From contig NZ_UWOS01000002.1 of the NCBI RefSeq assembly GCF_900604515.1, positions 434,001-498,000 on the forward strand: a stretch of 64,000 nucleotides of DNA, written 5' to 3'. Under the pieces are notes generated by a model, which saw only the letters and a program-made list of their open reading frames with translations, did not search any database and was not told the origin of the DNA. This document shows, in pieces, positions 16,577-25,002 of this stretch (position 1 is the first letter of the stretch; the number at the start of each line of letters is the position of its first letter). The DNA is from Arcanobacterium ihumii (lineage in GTDB: Bacteria > Actinomycetota > Actinomycetes > Actinomycetales > Actinomycetaceae). The position numbers and the translations under genes are program-made.

Positions 16577-17221
16577 TCAGTTCGACTCTTCTTGACTTGG
16601 TACCGTGCGATCTACTCCCCCGCCACCAATAACGGACGAAGAATTCGTGATGATATGGTCAGCAAATCCATATTCAACTGCTTCAGTTGCAGTGAACCAG
16701 TGATCACGATCAGAATCTTCAAGAATCTGTTCAACCGTCTTTCCGGTATGCTTAGCGTTGAGTTCGGAGAGTTCTTGCTTCATCTGCAAAATCAGATCTG
16801 CATTAATACGGATCTCAGTCGCTGTACCTCCAGCACCACCAAGTGGCTGGTGCATAAGCACACGAGTGTGTGGAGTAATATAACGCTTCCCTTTAGCTCC
16901 TGCTGAAAGCAAGAACTGCCCCATCGAAGCTGCAAGACCCATTCCAACAGTGGCAACATCAGGCTTGATGTATTCCATAGTGTCAAAGATCGCCATACCT
17001 GCAGTCACTGAGCCACCAGGTGAGTTAATGTAAAGATAGATATCTTTATCTGGATCTTCAGCTGCAAGAAGGAGCAACTGCGCACAAATCATATTGGCAT
17101 TCTCGTCACGCACTTGGTCTCCGAGCCAGATAATTCGTTCCTTGAGTAGTCGATTATAAATTGAGTCTCCAAGGCCCAAACCTTGGTGGCCGTCCCCAGC
17201 AAGTTGTGGCACGTCGGTCAC
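16577..17221 (-). CDS. clpP1: ClpP1, ATP-dependent Clp protease proteolytic subunit
   Basis: The 214-residue partner of ClpP2 has triad residues Ser99 (GLAASMGQ), His124 (VLMHQPLGG) and Asp173 (DSDRD). The [25 protein letters not shown] segment is canonical. It is the first gene of the clpP1-clpP2 pair. A ClgR-type box lies about 145 bases upstream at 17364-17381, consistent with the stress-responsive control known for clpP operons in Streptomyces and Corynebacterium. Confidence 0.95.
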   Translation of the reverse strand: MTDVPQLAGDGHQGLGLGDSIYNRLLKERIIWLGDQVRDENANMICAQLLLLAAEDPDKDIYLYINSPGGSVTAGMAIFDTMEYIKPDVATVGMGLAASMGQFLLSAGAKGKRYITPHTRVLMHQPLGGAGGTATEIRINADLILQMKQELSELNAKHTGKTVEQILEDSDRDHWFTATEAVEYGFADHIITNSSSVIGGGGVDRTVPSQEESN

Positions 17222-17363
17222 GTGAACTCCTTAAAAATTCGTCTTTCCATATTGGTATACATCGATTGCAATGGCATCGCCATTGCAACAAAACCAGCCA
17301 AAAGGATGTGTTCCTTAGTAAAGATTAGCTGTTTTTCATGAAAACTCTTAGTTTCATTGTGCT

Positions 17364-17381
17364 CTTTCGCTGATGGCGCAG
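17364..17381. promoter_or_regulatory. ClgR-like operator upstream of clpP1P2
   Basis: The core CGC-TGATG-GCG at 17368-17378 fits the CGCYNANRGCG consensus recalled for ClgR sites of actinobacterial clp genes. The flanking W positions match only in part. Its position about 145 bases before clpP1 supports the call. Confidence 0.5.
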
Positions 17382-17431
17382 GATACGTAGAGGAGCTTTC
17401 TCGCCACTAGTCTTCTTCTGGGTTAAAGAGT

Positions 17432-17460
17432 GGAGGGAAGAGATTTCCTCTCTCCCCTCC
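17432..17460. terminator. Hairpin terminator downstream of tig
   Basis: Arms of 12 bases (17432-17443 and 17449-17460) pair with one mismatch. It lies 60 bases beyond the trigger factor stop on the minus strand, in the 298-base gap before clpP1. Confidence 0.55.
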
Positions 17461-17519
17461 GTCTATGTCCAATGACGCTATCAGCTCAAACTAACAATAT
17501 TCGTCATCACTGTCGAAAA

Positions 17520-19082
17520 TCATGCACCAAAGTTAACCAATTCGTCCTTGGTCATCTTCTTTGCTTCAGCTTCAGTTAGCTCGCCCGTTGCAACGCGGTA
17601 AGCAATCCACTCAGCCTTAAGTGCCGACTTTGCAGGTGCTTCAACAGCAGAACCCTCAACAGGAGCTTCCTTTGTTTCAGCTTCCTCCACTGCAGCTTCC
17701 TTTGTGGCCTTCTTAGGAGTAGCCTTCTTGGTTACCTTGCGGGTAGCCTTCTTGTTGAACTCTGGGGTCTTCTCGTCTTCAGGAGCTTCACCCAAAACTG
17801 CAGCTACGTCAACTGCCTTACCCTTATCATCAACAACATTTGCAAGCCGCATTGCAGCGATAACACCCTTATTGCGGGCAAGTTCGCCAGCGAATGCGTT
17901 GAGCTGATTAGCCTGAGCAGCCGCCTGGATAAACTGGTTCGGATCCATGCCATACATCTGAGCTTGCTGAAGCAGGAAGTTCAAAAGCTCATCTTGCCCA
18001 ACGTTAACACCGAAACCTTCAGCATACTCGTCCAAAAGAAGCTGAAGCTTGAGCTGCTTCTCAATTTCTGCACGGATTTCCTTACCGTGCTCATCTTCTG
18101 CATCCTTGCCTTCATTCTGAAGGTGGTTTGCAACTTCTTCGTCGATAACAGCCTGTGGAAGTGGGAAATCAGCAAGCTTTTCAATTTCCTCGATGAACTT
18201 CTGCTCTGCACCCATGAGTTGCTCGTCTGCCTTGGACTTAGCAGCAGATTCGCGCAGATCGTTCTTGAGTTCCTCAATTGTGTCAAATTCAGAAGCAAGC
18301 TGTGCGAACTCATCGTCAGCTTCAGGAAGAACGGATTCCTTTACCGAGTGAACGGTTACAGTAACGTTTGCTTCTTCACCTTCGTGGTCACCACCGGCAA
18401 GCTTAGCAGTGAATTCGACGACGTCGCCCGCCTTCGCGCCCGTAAGAGCTTCGTCTTGACCTTCTAGCATGTTTCCATCACCGATACGGTAAGAAACTCC
18501 TGCAACGTCATCAACTTCTTCGTCGCCAATCTTTGCAACGAGATCAAGATTCACATAGTCACCCTTAGCAGCCTTGCGCTTTACTTCGGTGAGCGTTGCG
18601 AAACGTTCCTGAAGGTCAACAAGAGCTGATTCGACGTCTTCATCGGTAACTTCGGTGGAAGGAACTTCGATGGTGATGTCCGCTGGATTGGGAAGTGAAA
18701 TCTCTGGGCGAACCTCAACTTCAACGGTGAACTTGAGCTCGGTGGTGTCGCCCTTGCCGTTCATTTCAGGAACTTCGTTGATTGAAACCTCTGGACGCGA
18801 CATCGGGCGAACATCAGCTTCAACAACTGCTTGCTGATAGTAAGTATCAAGGTTGTCGTTGATTGCTTGCTCAATAATGTATCCCTTGCCAATATTGGCT
18901 TCAAGAACACGGCGAGGTGCTTTGCCTGGGCGGAATCCAGGAATGTTTACCTGCTTTGCGAGGGACTTTGCAGCCTTCTCATAGGCTGGCTGAAACTCTT
19001 CAGCTGAAACAGCAACGTCCAACTGAACGCGGGTCTCGCTGAGATACTCGACGGAATTCTTCACTGAGATTTCTCCACTCAT
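17520..19082 (-). CDS. tig: Trigger factor, with an added Lys/Ala-rich C-terminal tail
   Basis: The ribosome-associated chaperone is longer (520 residues) than most trigger factors (about 430-460). Ribosome-docking GFRPGKAP lies at about 50-57. The PPIase domain occupies about 160-245 (GDYVNLDLVAKIG, GDVVEFTAKLAGG), and the C-terminal arm runs to about 430. After that comes a Lys/Ala/Thr-rich repeat (KKATRKVTKKATPKKATKE), an acidic Ala/Glu stretch, and a short final segment AEWIAYRVATGELTEAEA that looks helical and SAP/Rho-N-like. The tail could bind nucleic acid, but that is inference. It is transcribed in the same direction as, and upstream of, clpP1P2, separated by a hairpin. Confidence 0.93.
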   Translation of the reverse strand: MSGEISVKNSVEYLSETRVQLDVAVSAEEFQPAYEKAAKSLAKQVNIPGFRPGKAPRRVLEANIGKGYIIEQAINDNLDTYYQQAVVEADVRPMSRPEVSINEVPEMNGKGDTTELKFTVEVEVRPEISLPNPADITIEVPSTEVTDEDVESALVDLQERFATLTEVKRKAAKGDYVNLDLVAKIGDEEVDDVAGVSYRIGDGNMLEGQDEALTGAKAGDVVEFTAKLAGGDHEGEEANVTVTVHSVKESVLPEADDEFAQLASEFDTIEELKNDLRESAAKSKADEQLMGAEQKFIEEIEKLADFPLPQAVIDEEVANHLQNEGKDAEDEHGKEIRAEIEKQLKLQLLLDEYAEGFGVNVGQDELLNFLLQQAQMYGMDPNQFIQAAAQANQLNAFAGELARNKGVIAAMRLANVVDDKGKAVDVAAVLGEAPEDEKTPEFNKKATRKVTKKATPKKATKEAAVEEAETKEAPVEGSAVEAPAKSALKAEWIAYRVATGELTEAEAKKMTKDELVNFGA

Positions 19083-19389
19083 AAGTTATTGGGGGTGGTT
19101 TCCCACCCGTTTTAGCTCACCGTCCTGCGACTTCGTGATAGAAGCGAGCCGAGGGTGGTGACGTTTTTCCAAGGCGCAGCTCAACCCAAAACCGCTAATC
19201 TTCACTCTTTGTTACACAACGAGCCGAAGACGAACCGTAACGAGCCTTACACGCATACTGTCTAATGATAAAACAAAACCGCCAGTTTACGCCTAATTAT
19301 CATCCATGAGAGTAAACACAAGTTTATGAGCGCAGGGTAATGAAAAGCCCGAGAAATCTTTTTCTTTGATTTCTCGGGCTTTCGCACCG
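19083..19389. other. Intergenic region: tig upstream region and tRNA-Pro terminator
   Basis: This 307-base gap holds the presumed tig promoter (19083-19260, no clear boxes) and, at 19344-19382, a tRNA terminator hairpin. I see no further gene. A short ORF crossing tRNA-Pro is not credible. Confidence 0.5.
19344..19382 (-). terminator. Intrinsic terminator of tRNA-Pro
   Basis: Arms AAAGCCCGAGAAATC (19344-19358) and its complement (19368-19382) pair perfectly over 15 bases. In the minus-strand direction the stem ends in a run of four T. It lies 8 bases beyond the tRNA. Confidence 0.85.
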
Positions 19390-19463
19390 TCGGGGTAGCG
19401 GGATTTGAACCCACGGCCTTCCGCTCCCAAAGCGGACGCGCTACCAAACTGCGCCATACCCCG
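19390..19463 (-). tRNA. tRNA-Pro (anticodon TGG)
   Basis: The minus strand folds into a full cloverleaf: 7-bp acceptor CGGGGTA/TACCCCG, D-stem GCGC, anticodon stem TCCGC/GCGGA around TTTGGGA (anticodon TGG), T-arm GTGGG-TTCAAAT-CCCGC, and discriminator A. CCA is not encoded. Confidence 0.96.
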
Positions 19464-19626
19464 TGCTCAATAAATACTAGACAATGAATTTGATTTTGAC
19501 CAATCACATTTCAATGTGTGACCTACACGTCACTCGCCTGCAAAAATGTGAGCCACGCGTCACGAAGTCAAATTTTCTTTAATTCGTATTTCTTGCTAAA
19601 CTCTTACAGTCGGCTTAGCTGGCAAC

Positions 19627-19697
19627 GCGAGTGTAGCTTAATGGTAAAGCCTCTGCCTTCCAAGCAGATGACGCGGGTTCGATTCCCGTCACTCGCT
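19627..19697 (+). tRNA. tRNA-Gly (anticodon TCC)
   Basis: The sequence folds as a standard cloverleaf: acceptor GCGAGTG/CACTCGC, D-loop AATGGTAAA, anticodon stem TCTGC/GCAGA around CTTCCAA (anticodon TCC), T-loop TTCGATT, and discriminator T. CCA is not encoded. Confidence 0.96.
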
Positions 19698-19869
19698 CTC
19701 TTTATATTTTCGGCGTAATATTTACGAAACCTTTTGGCTGGCACCTTGAATTTGGGCGGGGTATTTTCACTAATTCCTACCATCGCCCCACCACGATCCT
19801 TAAAGTTCCACCTTTCACACTGTTTCTCCACACAAGCGAAGCTACTAGCCGGATATTTCTAGATAGTTC

Positions 19870-19969
19870 ACAAAAAGCGAGCCGCACCACATATCCAATC
19901 CTCTTCATGTAATGCAGCTCTTTCGCGCAAGATTCGCTTCCCTTTTCACGCGCACGAAGTCTGTGTTAG
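19870..19969. repeat. Hairpin-pair repeat, copy A (downstream of the protease gene)
   Basis: This stretch matches 20860-20959 over its whole length without gaps, with about 8 mismatches in 99 bases. In this copy the two internal hairpins are partly degraded. It lies 54 bases beyond the stop codon of the minus-strand protease gene, so it may be that gene's terminator. The rest of the gap from tRNA-Gly to the protease (19698-20022) holds nothing else I recognise. Confidence 0.8.
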
Positions 19970-20022
19970 AACCGCTTTACCATCCTCGTCACACCAAATC
20001 TAATATCGTGAGACCCTAGGAT

Positions 20023-20784
20023 TCAGACTCCAGTTACTCCCCTAATCCATTCACGGTAAACCGCAACGTCAACCGCCTTAGATGGCGCATAAGGATCAGA
20101 CCAGACGGAGTGCGAACCAATCACATTAACACCAATAATTTCCCCATCGCTATTAACTACCGGACCACCAGAATCTCCATGATTCGATCCTCCAGTGACT
20201 CCCTTTAGCTGGAGCACCTCACCAGCATTAAATTGAGAGAACGCACCAATAACCTTTAACTTAGCGCTACGAAGTGTTTTCACTTCAGTATCTTGAAAGC
20301 CACGTCCATACCCATAAAGAGTTACTTCTTCACCCTCAACAAACTCATGCACATCCACCAAAGTCCCATACTTCGTTAGGACATGAGGGATGGCGAGATG
20401 TAAAAGGACCATATCTGTATTCTTTGCAATTTCAAATCTGTCAACGTCATAAGCCGGCCCCGGCCGTTCTTTACTGTTCGAAAAATGCACTTTAACAGCC
20501 GACGGAGATGCGTTTGTATCTTCGTAAGTTTCACCCTCCACGCAGTGCCCTGCTGTAAGGATCCATTCTTCAGAAATCGCAGTTCCAGTGCACTTATAAG
20601 CACTACCGTCAGGCTTATTCCAGATTTGCACCTGTACGATTTCTTCAGCACGAGCTTCCTCCCCCAAAGTTACTGCCTGCGACGTCGTTACCAACCCCAA
20701 CATCGCAAAACAAAGGGCAACAAGAAAACCAAGCACAACTGAGGGAAAACCCACCGAATTGTTAGACCTTTTTAGAGCTGTCAC
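20023..20784 (-). CDS. Secreted trypsin-like serine protease
   Basis: The 253-residue S1-family protease has an N-terminal hydrophobic segment (about residues 12-35) fitting a signal peptide or anchor, ending near TTSQA. The catalytic triad is complete: His80 in TAGHC, Asp124 in NTDMVLL and Ser205 in GDSGGP. Cys65 and Cys81 probably form the first disulfide. A position-189-type Asp is not obvious, so specificity is unclear. It stands alone, bracketed by two copies of a 99-base hairpin repeat. The upstream stretch holds GAGAA-CGA-TTCTC at 20805-20817, a weak metal-regulator-like palindrome. Likely an extracellular or surface protease. Confidence 0.88.
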   Translation of the reverse strand: MTALKRSNNSVGFPSVVLGFLVALCFAMLGLVTTSQAVTLGEEARAEEIVQVQIWNKPDGSAYKCTGTAISEEWILTAGHCVEGETYEDTNASPSAVKVHFSNSKERPGPAYDVDRFEIAKNTDMVLLHLAIPHVLTKYGTLVDVHEFVEGEEVTLYGYGRGFQDTEVKTLRSAKLKVIGAFSQFNAGEVLQLKGVTGGSNHGDSGGPVVNSDGEIIGVNVIGSHSVWSDPYAPSKAVDVAVYREWIRGVTGV

Positions 20785-20859
20785 AGATTCACCACTTCCT
20801 TATTGAGAACGATTCTCTTTTAGAATAGAGCTGCTAACAGGTGTTTTTCCAGGAAGGAA

Positions 20860-20959
20860 ACAAAAAGCGAGCTGCACCACATGTCCAATCCTCTTCATGT
20901 GATGCAGCTCATTCGTGCGAGATTCCCTTCCCTTTTCACTCGCACGAAGTCTGTGTTAG
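20860..20959. repeat. Hairpin-pair repeat, copy B (downstream of the metal transporter operon)
   Basis: This better-preserved copy contains two successive hairpins. The first has arms 20869-20883 and 20896-20910 (15 bases, one mismatch). The second has arms 20912-20921 and 20939-20948 (10 bases, perfect). It lies 33 bases beyond the stop codon of the last permease gene on the minus strand and probably terminates that operon. The partner copy is 990 bases away on the other side of the protease gene. Confidence 0.8.
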
Positions 20960-20991
20960 CTTTGCCTATGCCCAATGAGCACCACAGGCGC

Positions 20992-21966
20992 TCACCCCTG
21001 CAAAATCGGCTCATGGGAGAGAACTAGTTCTTGGCGGCGAACCCACCTCCTACTGGCTACAATTTGTTCGTCGACCTGTTCAAAAGCCCGCGTACGGTCT
21101 GTTATTTTGCTACGTTTTCGGCGTCGCCTCCATAGAAGTTGCGTGCCTCCAAACACACCTAGGAACACTAGCCCGTCGACCGTAGCCATCATCGCTGAAG
21201 TAGCAAGATCGAATTGATAGGAAATCACAAACCCGAAGAAAGCAACGATTAATGAGACTACGATGGTTACAGCAAGCATTGGAGCCATACGTTTGGTAAT
21301 TAGCCGAGCTGTCGCAGCCGGTACAATCAATAGCGCAACCACTAATACGGCGCCCGCCATTTTAAAAGCAGCCGTAATCGTTATAGATACAATAAACATA
21401 AGTGTGTAATTGATTGCACGGACTGGGTAGCCTTGGATTTTCGCCAGTTGCGGGTCAAATGTTGCAGCGATCAATGGCCTCCACAGCAATGAAATACCAA
21501 GAATGTCAAAGATCAGCACCGCTAGCATGATCCAAAAATAAGTTGGACCATAGTCAATTCCATTAACCACTAGATGGTTGATCGAAGCAATATTTAAATC
21601 TCCCTCCAATACAGCATCTTCATGAAGGTCAATCTTTGAAAAAATCGTAGATAGCATCACCACACCCAAGGAGAACAGTGCAGGGAAAAACACTCCAATC
21701 GTTGCGTCAGCATTGACAAGGCCAGTGTGACGAAGCCCTTCCGAGGTAAAAACAATCACCATCCCCATAAGTGCAGCTCCAATAATGAGCAACGGTGAAT
21801 CAATTGAGCCAACCGCCCATGCGGCTAAAACAATTCCAGGTAGCATGCCGTGGCTCATCGCGTCAGCAAACATTGATTGGTGGCGTACCACTAGAAAAAC
21901 TCCTGGAATTGCACAGGTAATTGATGTAATCACAGCTAAGAGCAAAACGGAAGCAGCTACACTCAT
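20992..21966 (-). CDS. Metal ABC transporter permease (second of two)
   Basis: The 324-residue integral membrane protein of the ABC-3 family (MntB/ZnuB type) has about eight hydrophobic helices. The family region HQSMFADAMSHGMLPGIVLA is near residues 29-48 and VGAVLVVALLIVPAATARLI near 205-225. A basic cytosolic tail follows from residue 285. It overlaps the preceding permease gene by 4 bases (ATGA). It is the last gene of the SBP-ATPase-permease-permease operon and should pair with the other permease as a heterodimer for Mn, Zn or Fe uptake. Confidence 0.92.
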   Translation of the reverse strand: MSVAASVLLLAVITSITCAIPGVFLVVRHQSMFADAMSHGMLPGIVLAAWAVGSIDSPLLIIGAALMGMVIVFTSEGLRHTGLVNADATIGVFFPALFSLGVVMLSTIFSKIDLHEDAVLEGDLNIASINHLVVNGIDYGPTYFWIMLAVLIFDILGISLLWRPLIAATFDPQLAKIQGYPVRAINYTLMFIVSITITAAFKMAGAVLVVALLIVPAATARLITKRMAPMLAVTIVVSLIVAFFGFVISYQFDLATSAMMATVDGLVFLGVFGGTQLLWRRRRKRSKITDRTRAFEQVDEQIVASRRWVRRQELVLSHEPILQG

Positions 21967-22904
21967 CGCGCATTCCTAACGTGGGAGAGAATAGCTTTCC
22001 TCAGCTCTCGCCGCTTTCGCGAGCGTTTTATTCTTTGGACGACTACGGATCGTTGCGGCGAAACGAGAAGCGATAGGAGCAAGAATCCAGTCAATATCAA
22101 AACGATCACGGGTCCAGTAGGAACGTTTCCTAGTGATACGGACAGCCACGTTCCTAATACCGAACTCAGACCACCAATCAGCCCCGATAAAACCACCATC
22201 GAACCGAAGCGGTTCGTCCACTGACGCGCTGTAGCTGGAGGAACAATTGTGAACGCAACCATTAAGATCAACCCAACCGCTTTAACACCAAGCACAACTG
22301 CAACCACCATGGAGCTAAGTAAAAGTGGTGTTAATACCGACGACGAAAATCCAAGCACGTGGCTAAACTGCCTATCAAAACAAAAGGAAGTAAATTCTTT
22401 TCGAAACATCGTTACAATCAGCAAGCAAAGCAAGCTCAAAATGGCAATCGTGATTACATCGGCGATAGTAAGGGAAGTTGCCGAGCCAAGTAGCGCCGAA
22501 GAAATTCCGCCTTTACCCGGGTACTTCCCATGAATAATGACCCGTAAAAGGACCAGTCCACCCCCGTAGAACAAGGCAAGCATGACGGCCATTGTTGCGT
22601 CATCACCTAGCGGCGTTGAGCGAGCGATCCAATCGGAGAGCAACACCGCAAGCAAAGCAGCGATCACCGACCCAACCACCAGTACAATCAGCGATCTCCC
22701 ATCGACTCCAAAAACGATCGAACTGATAAGAAAAGCTGCCATTACACCAAGCGTAGAAGCATGCCCAATCACGTCTGAGAGTAATGATTGACGCCGAGTA
22801 TAAAGGAAACTCCCCAATATTCCACATACCAGCCCGATAAGAAATGTTCCCAGAGAGATTATTCGATAGGAATAAGTTGATAGAAAGACAAGGATATCCA
22901 TCAT
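21963..22904 (-). CDS. Metal ABC transporter permease (first of two)
   Basis: The 313-residue ABC-3 family permease carries RQSLLSDVIGHASTLGVMAAF (about residues 38-58) and VGLILMVAFTIVPPATARQW (about 210-229), equivalent to the same stretches in its neighbour. A Lys/Arg-rich C-terminus follows. The start codon directly abuts the ATPase stop. Substrate is inferred as Mn or Zn from the family and from the upstream regulatory boxes. Confidence 0.92.
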   Translation of the reverse strand: MMDILVFLSTYSYRIISLGTFLIGLVCGILGSFLYTRRQSLLSDVIGHASTLGVMAAFLISSIVFGVDGRSLIVLVVGSVIAALLAVLLSDWIARSTPLGDDATMAVMLALFYGGGLVLLRVIIHGKYPGKGGISSALLGSATSLTIADVITIAILSLLCLLIVTMFRKEFTSFCFDRQFSHVLGFSSSVLTPLLLSSMVVAVVLGVKAVGLILMVAFTIVPPATARQWTNRFGSMVVLSGLIGGLSSVLGTWLSVSLGNVPTGPVIVLILTGFLLLSLLVSPQRSVVVQRIKRSRKRRELRKAILSHVRNAR

Positions 22905-23765
22905 TCACCAATCCATCGCCAGCTTTTGACTGGATTTCAATTCAGAACAAGGCTCTGAGCCGGTATCCGTTTTTATCTGCTGTTCCGTCTGTGTTTCCGT
23001 TTCTACTTTCATCTCCGACGACGACGCCAGATTGAGTTGCCGCATAACACCGTACGTTTTTTCAACATTTTCCCTCTTGAATACATCATGAAGAGGTCCT
23101 ACAGCAATTACTTCTTTATTAATAAAGAGTACCCACGTACAAAAGTTAGAAAGCGTTGCGAGATCATGATGGACGACGACGATTGTTTTACCAAGTGCTT
23201 GCAGGCTTAAGAGAACCTCGATAATCGCTTTCTCAGAAGCAGCATCAACTCCCGAAAATGGCTCATCCATGAGGATAAGGTCCGGATTCGATACCAGTGT
23301 TCGCGCTAAAAAGGTGCGTTGCTTTTGTCCGCCCGACAGCTGACCAATCTGACGATTTGCTAAATCAACCAAGCCAACTTGCTCAAGAGCTTTCCAAACT
23401 GCCTCTTTTTGAGCAGCTTTCGGGCGGCGCAACCAACCCAGCGAACCGTATGTCCCCATAAGGACGACGTCGTAAACAGTTGCCGGAAAATCCCAATCAA
23501 CCTCGGATTGTTGTGGCATATATCCAATCCGCTTACGAACGTGACGTAACTGTTCACCAAAGAAAGTTGCACCGCCCACGAGCGAAGGAAGTAGACCGAG
23601 CATCGATCGCATCAATGTTGATTTTCCGGCACCATTCGGACCAACGATCCCCAGGATTTCCCCTTCGGGCAAATCAAAAGAAACATGGTCAAGAACTAGT
23701 TCTTCACGGTAAGCAACACATAAATTCGAAACGCTCAACACCGCTGTCATAGTATTTTCCTCCAC
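22905..23765 (-). CDS. Metal ABC transporter ATP-binding protein
   Basis: The 286-residue ATPase has Walker A GPNGAGKST (about residues 39-47), the Q-loop YMPQQSEVDWDFP, signature LSGGQKQR, Walker B LILMDEPFSGVD and switch His in VVVHHDL. WDFPATVYDVVLMGTYG is typical of Mn/Zn importers. The last 40 residues are Glu/Thr/Ser-rich and not part of the ABC fold. It powers the two permeases encoded downstream. The gene follows the binding-protein gene after 57 bases. Confidence 0.94.
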   Translation of the reverse strand: MEENTMTAVLSVSNLCVAYREELVLDHVSFDLPEGEILGIVGPNGAGKSTLMRSMLGLLPSLVGGATFFGEQLRHVRKRIGYMPQQSEVDWDFPATVYDVVLMGTYGSLGWLRRPKAAQKEAVWKALEQVGLVDLANRQIGQLSGGQKQRTFLARTLVSNPDLILMDEPFSGVDAASEKAIIEVLLSLQALGKTIVVVHHDLATLSNFCTWVLFINKEVIAVGPLHDVFKRENVEKTYGVMRQLNLASSSEMKVETETQTEQQIKTDTGSEPCSELKSSQKLAMDW

Positions 23766-23822
23766 AGCTAGCTACTTAAGGCTGTAACATTCTTGAGGAT
23801 TTAGTTTGTTAAAACTAAATCC

Positions 23823-24782
23823 TTACTTTCCGAGACCCTTAGCAATAGCCTCGGTATTATGCTTCAGAACTCCCAAGTAGGTATTAACTGGATCTTTGTC
23901 TCCCAAAGAATCAGCAAACAGTTCATCATCGGATGCTGCAACATTCCAGCCCTTCGACTTCACGTTTTCCTGCAAAGACTTAACTGCTTGTGGATTTTGA
24001 AGATTGTCTACGAAAATCGTCTTGACCTTCTTATCTGCAATTAACTGAGCTAGATCATTAAGTTCACTTGCCGACTTTTCTGCTTCCGAAGTAACAAAAT
24101 CAGTTGCGTAGACCTTTAAGTCATAACGCTTACCCAAATAGTTGAAGGCATCATGGCCGGTAACCAGATTACGCTGATCCGCTGGAATCTTCGCTAGAAC
24201 TTCCTTGGCAGCCTTATCTGCAGAATCAATCTTCTCATTGTACTTTTCTGCGTTGTCTTTGTATTTGTCTGCATTATCAGGATCGATCTTGCCAAGATGC
24301 TTCGCCACTTCGGTAACAACAATCTTCCAGTTTTCTGGTGAATTCCAAATATGTGGATCGAAGAGGTCATTTCCGGCATCATCCTTTTCGGGCCATGGCA
24401 ACAGCATATCTTTAGGAAGCTTACTTCCAACCGCAATTTGCTTTGATCCTAGCCCTTCGAGCTGCTTCGTCATCAACGCTTCAAGATGAAGACCATTCCA
24501 AATTACAGCATCGGCTGAATTAAGTTCTTCAATATCTTTTGTGCTGGGTTGGTACGTATGAGGATCTCCCCCGGGCTTGACCATCGTATAAACATCTACT
24601 CCGGGCGCAATGTTTTCAACTGCATCAGCTAAATATCCAGTAGTTGCGAATACGTGTAGAGAATGCTTGCCCGAGCCAGGCTTGGGTGAATCCTTCGAAT
24701 CAGCTGTTGAACAAGCGCCGATTGCAAATGCCATTAACGAAGCCGTCACCAAGGCAAAAGAACGCTTTAGCTTACGATGCAT
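23823..24782 (-). CDS. Metal-binding lipoprotein of an ABC transporter (cluster A-I)
   Basis: The 319-residue ZnuA/MntC-type receptor has a signal sequence ending in a lipobox (AIGAC, Cys24), so it should be lipid-anchored outside the membrane. Probable metal ligands are His75 (GGDPH), His144 (DPHIW), His210 (TGHDA) and an Asp near 285 (ASDDE). Between about 160 and 190 lies the Lys/Asp/Glu-rich helix usual in this family. It has no His-rich loop, which slightly favours Mn over Zn. It is the first gene of the operon, with DtxR-like and Zur/Fur-like boxes just upstream. Confidence 0.92.
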   Translation of the reverse strand: MHRKLKRSFALVTASLMAFAIGACSTADSKDSPKPGSGKHSLHVFATTGYLADAVENIAPGVDVYTMVKPGGDPHTYQPSTKDIEELNSADAVIWNGLHLEALMTKQLEGLGSKQIAVGSKLPKDMLLPWPEKDDAGNDLFDPHIWNSPENWKIVVTEVAKHLGKIDPDNADKYKDNAEKYNEKIDSADKAAKEVLAKIPADQRNLVTGHDAFNYLGKRYDLKVYATDFVTSEAEKSASELNDLAQLIADKKVKTIFVDNLQNPQAVKSLQENVKSKGWNVAASDDELFADSLGDKDPVNTYLGVLKHNTEAIAKGLGK

Positions 24783-24798
24783 GTGTATCCTTCCGGTA

Positions 24799-24815
24799 AA
24801 ATGAGAATCATAGTC
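24799..24815. promoter_or_regulatory. Zur/Fur-like box upstream of the metal transporter
   Basis: TGAGAATCATAGTCA matches 12 of 15 positions of a TGATAATCATTATCA-type Fur-family palindrome. It lies about 20 bases before the start codon, between that codon and the DtxR-like box. Confidence 0.35.
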
Positions 24816-24827
24816 AAGTTAAACTAC

Positions 24828-24846
24828 TTAGGCTAGCCTAACCTCA
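24828..24846. promoter_or_regulatory. DtxR/IdeR-like operator
   Basis: TTAGGCTAGCCTAACCTCA matches 17 of 19 positions of the DtxR consensus TTAGGTTAGSCTAACCTAA. It lies 46 bases upstream of the metal-binding lipoprotein start, where promoter occlusion is expected. DtxR-family proteins respond to Fe(II) or Mn(II). Confidence 0.75.
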
Positions 24847-24910
24847 CTCACAATAAATTAGTAATGACTTTTACCCCAACCGGCGTTTTAGTGTTCCATT
24901 ACACAAATAA

Positions 24911-24956
24911 AGCAGGGAGGGCGATGCCTATTAATTGAGGCATCGCCCTCCCTGCT
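24911..24956 (-). terminator. Intrinsic terminator of putA
   Basis: Arms 24911-24929 and 24938-24956 pair perfectly over 19 bases around an 8-base loop. In the minus direction it is followed by TTTATTTGTG. It lies 47 bases beyond the putA stop. Confidence 0.85.
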
Positions 24957-25002
24957 GCACTGAACTCAAGGTTCAAATAAAGCTCAGCCAACTAAGATGA
25001 AC

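Noticed and set aside
19262-19831. Short ORFs over tRNA-Pro and tRNA-Gly
   Set aside because: They run across tRNA genes and their terminators and have no ribosome-binding sites.
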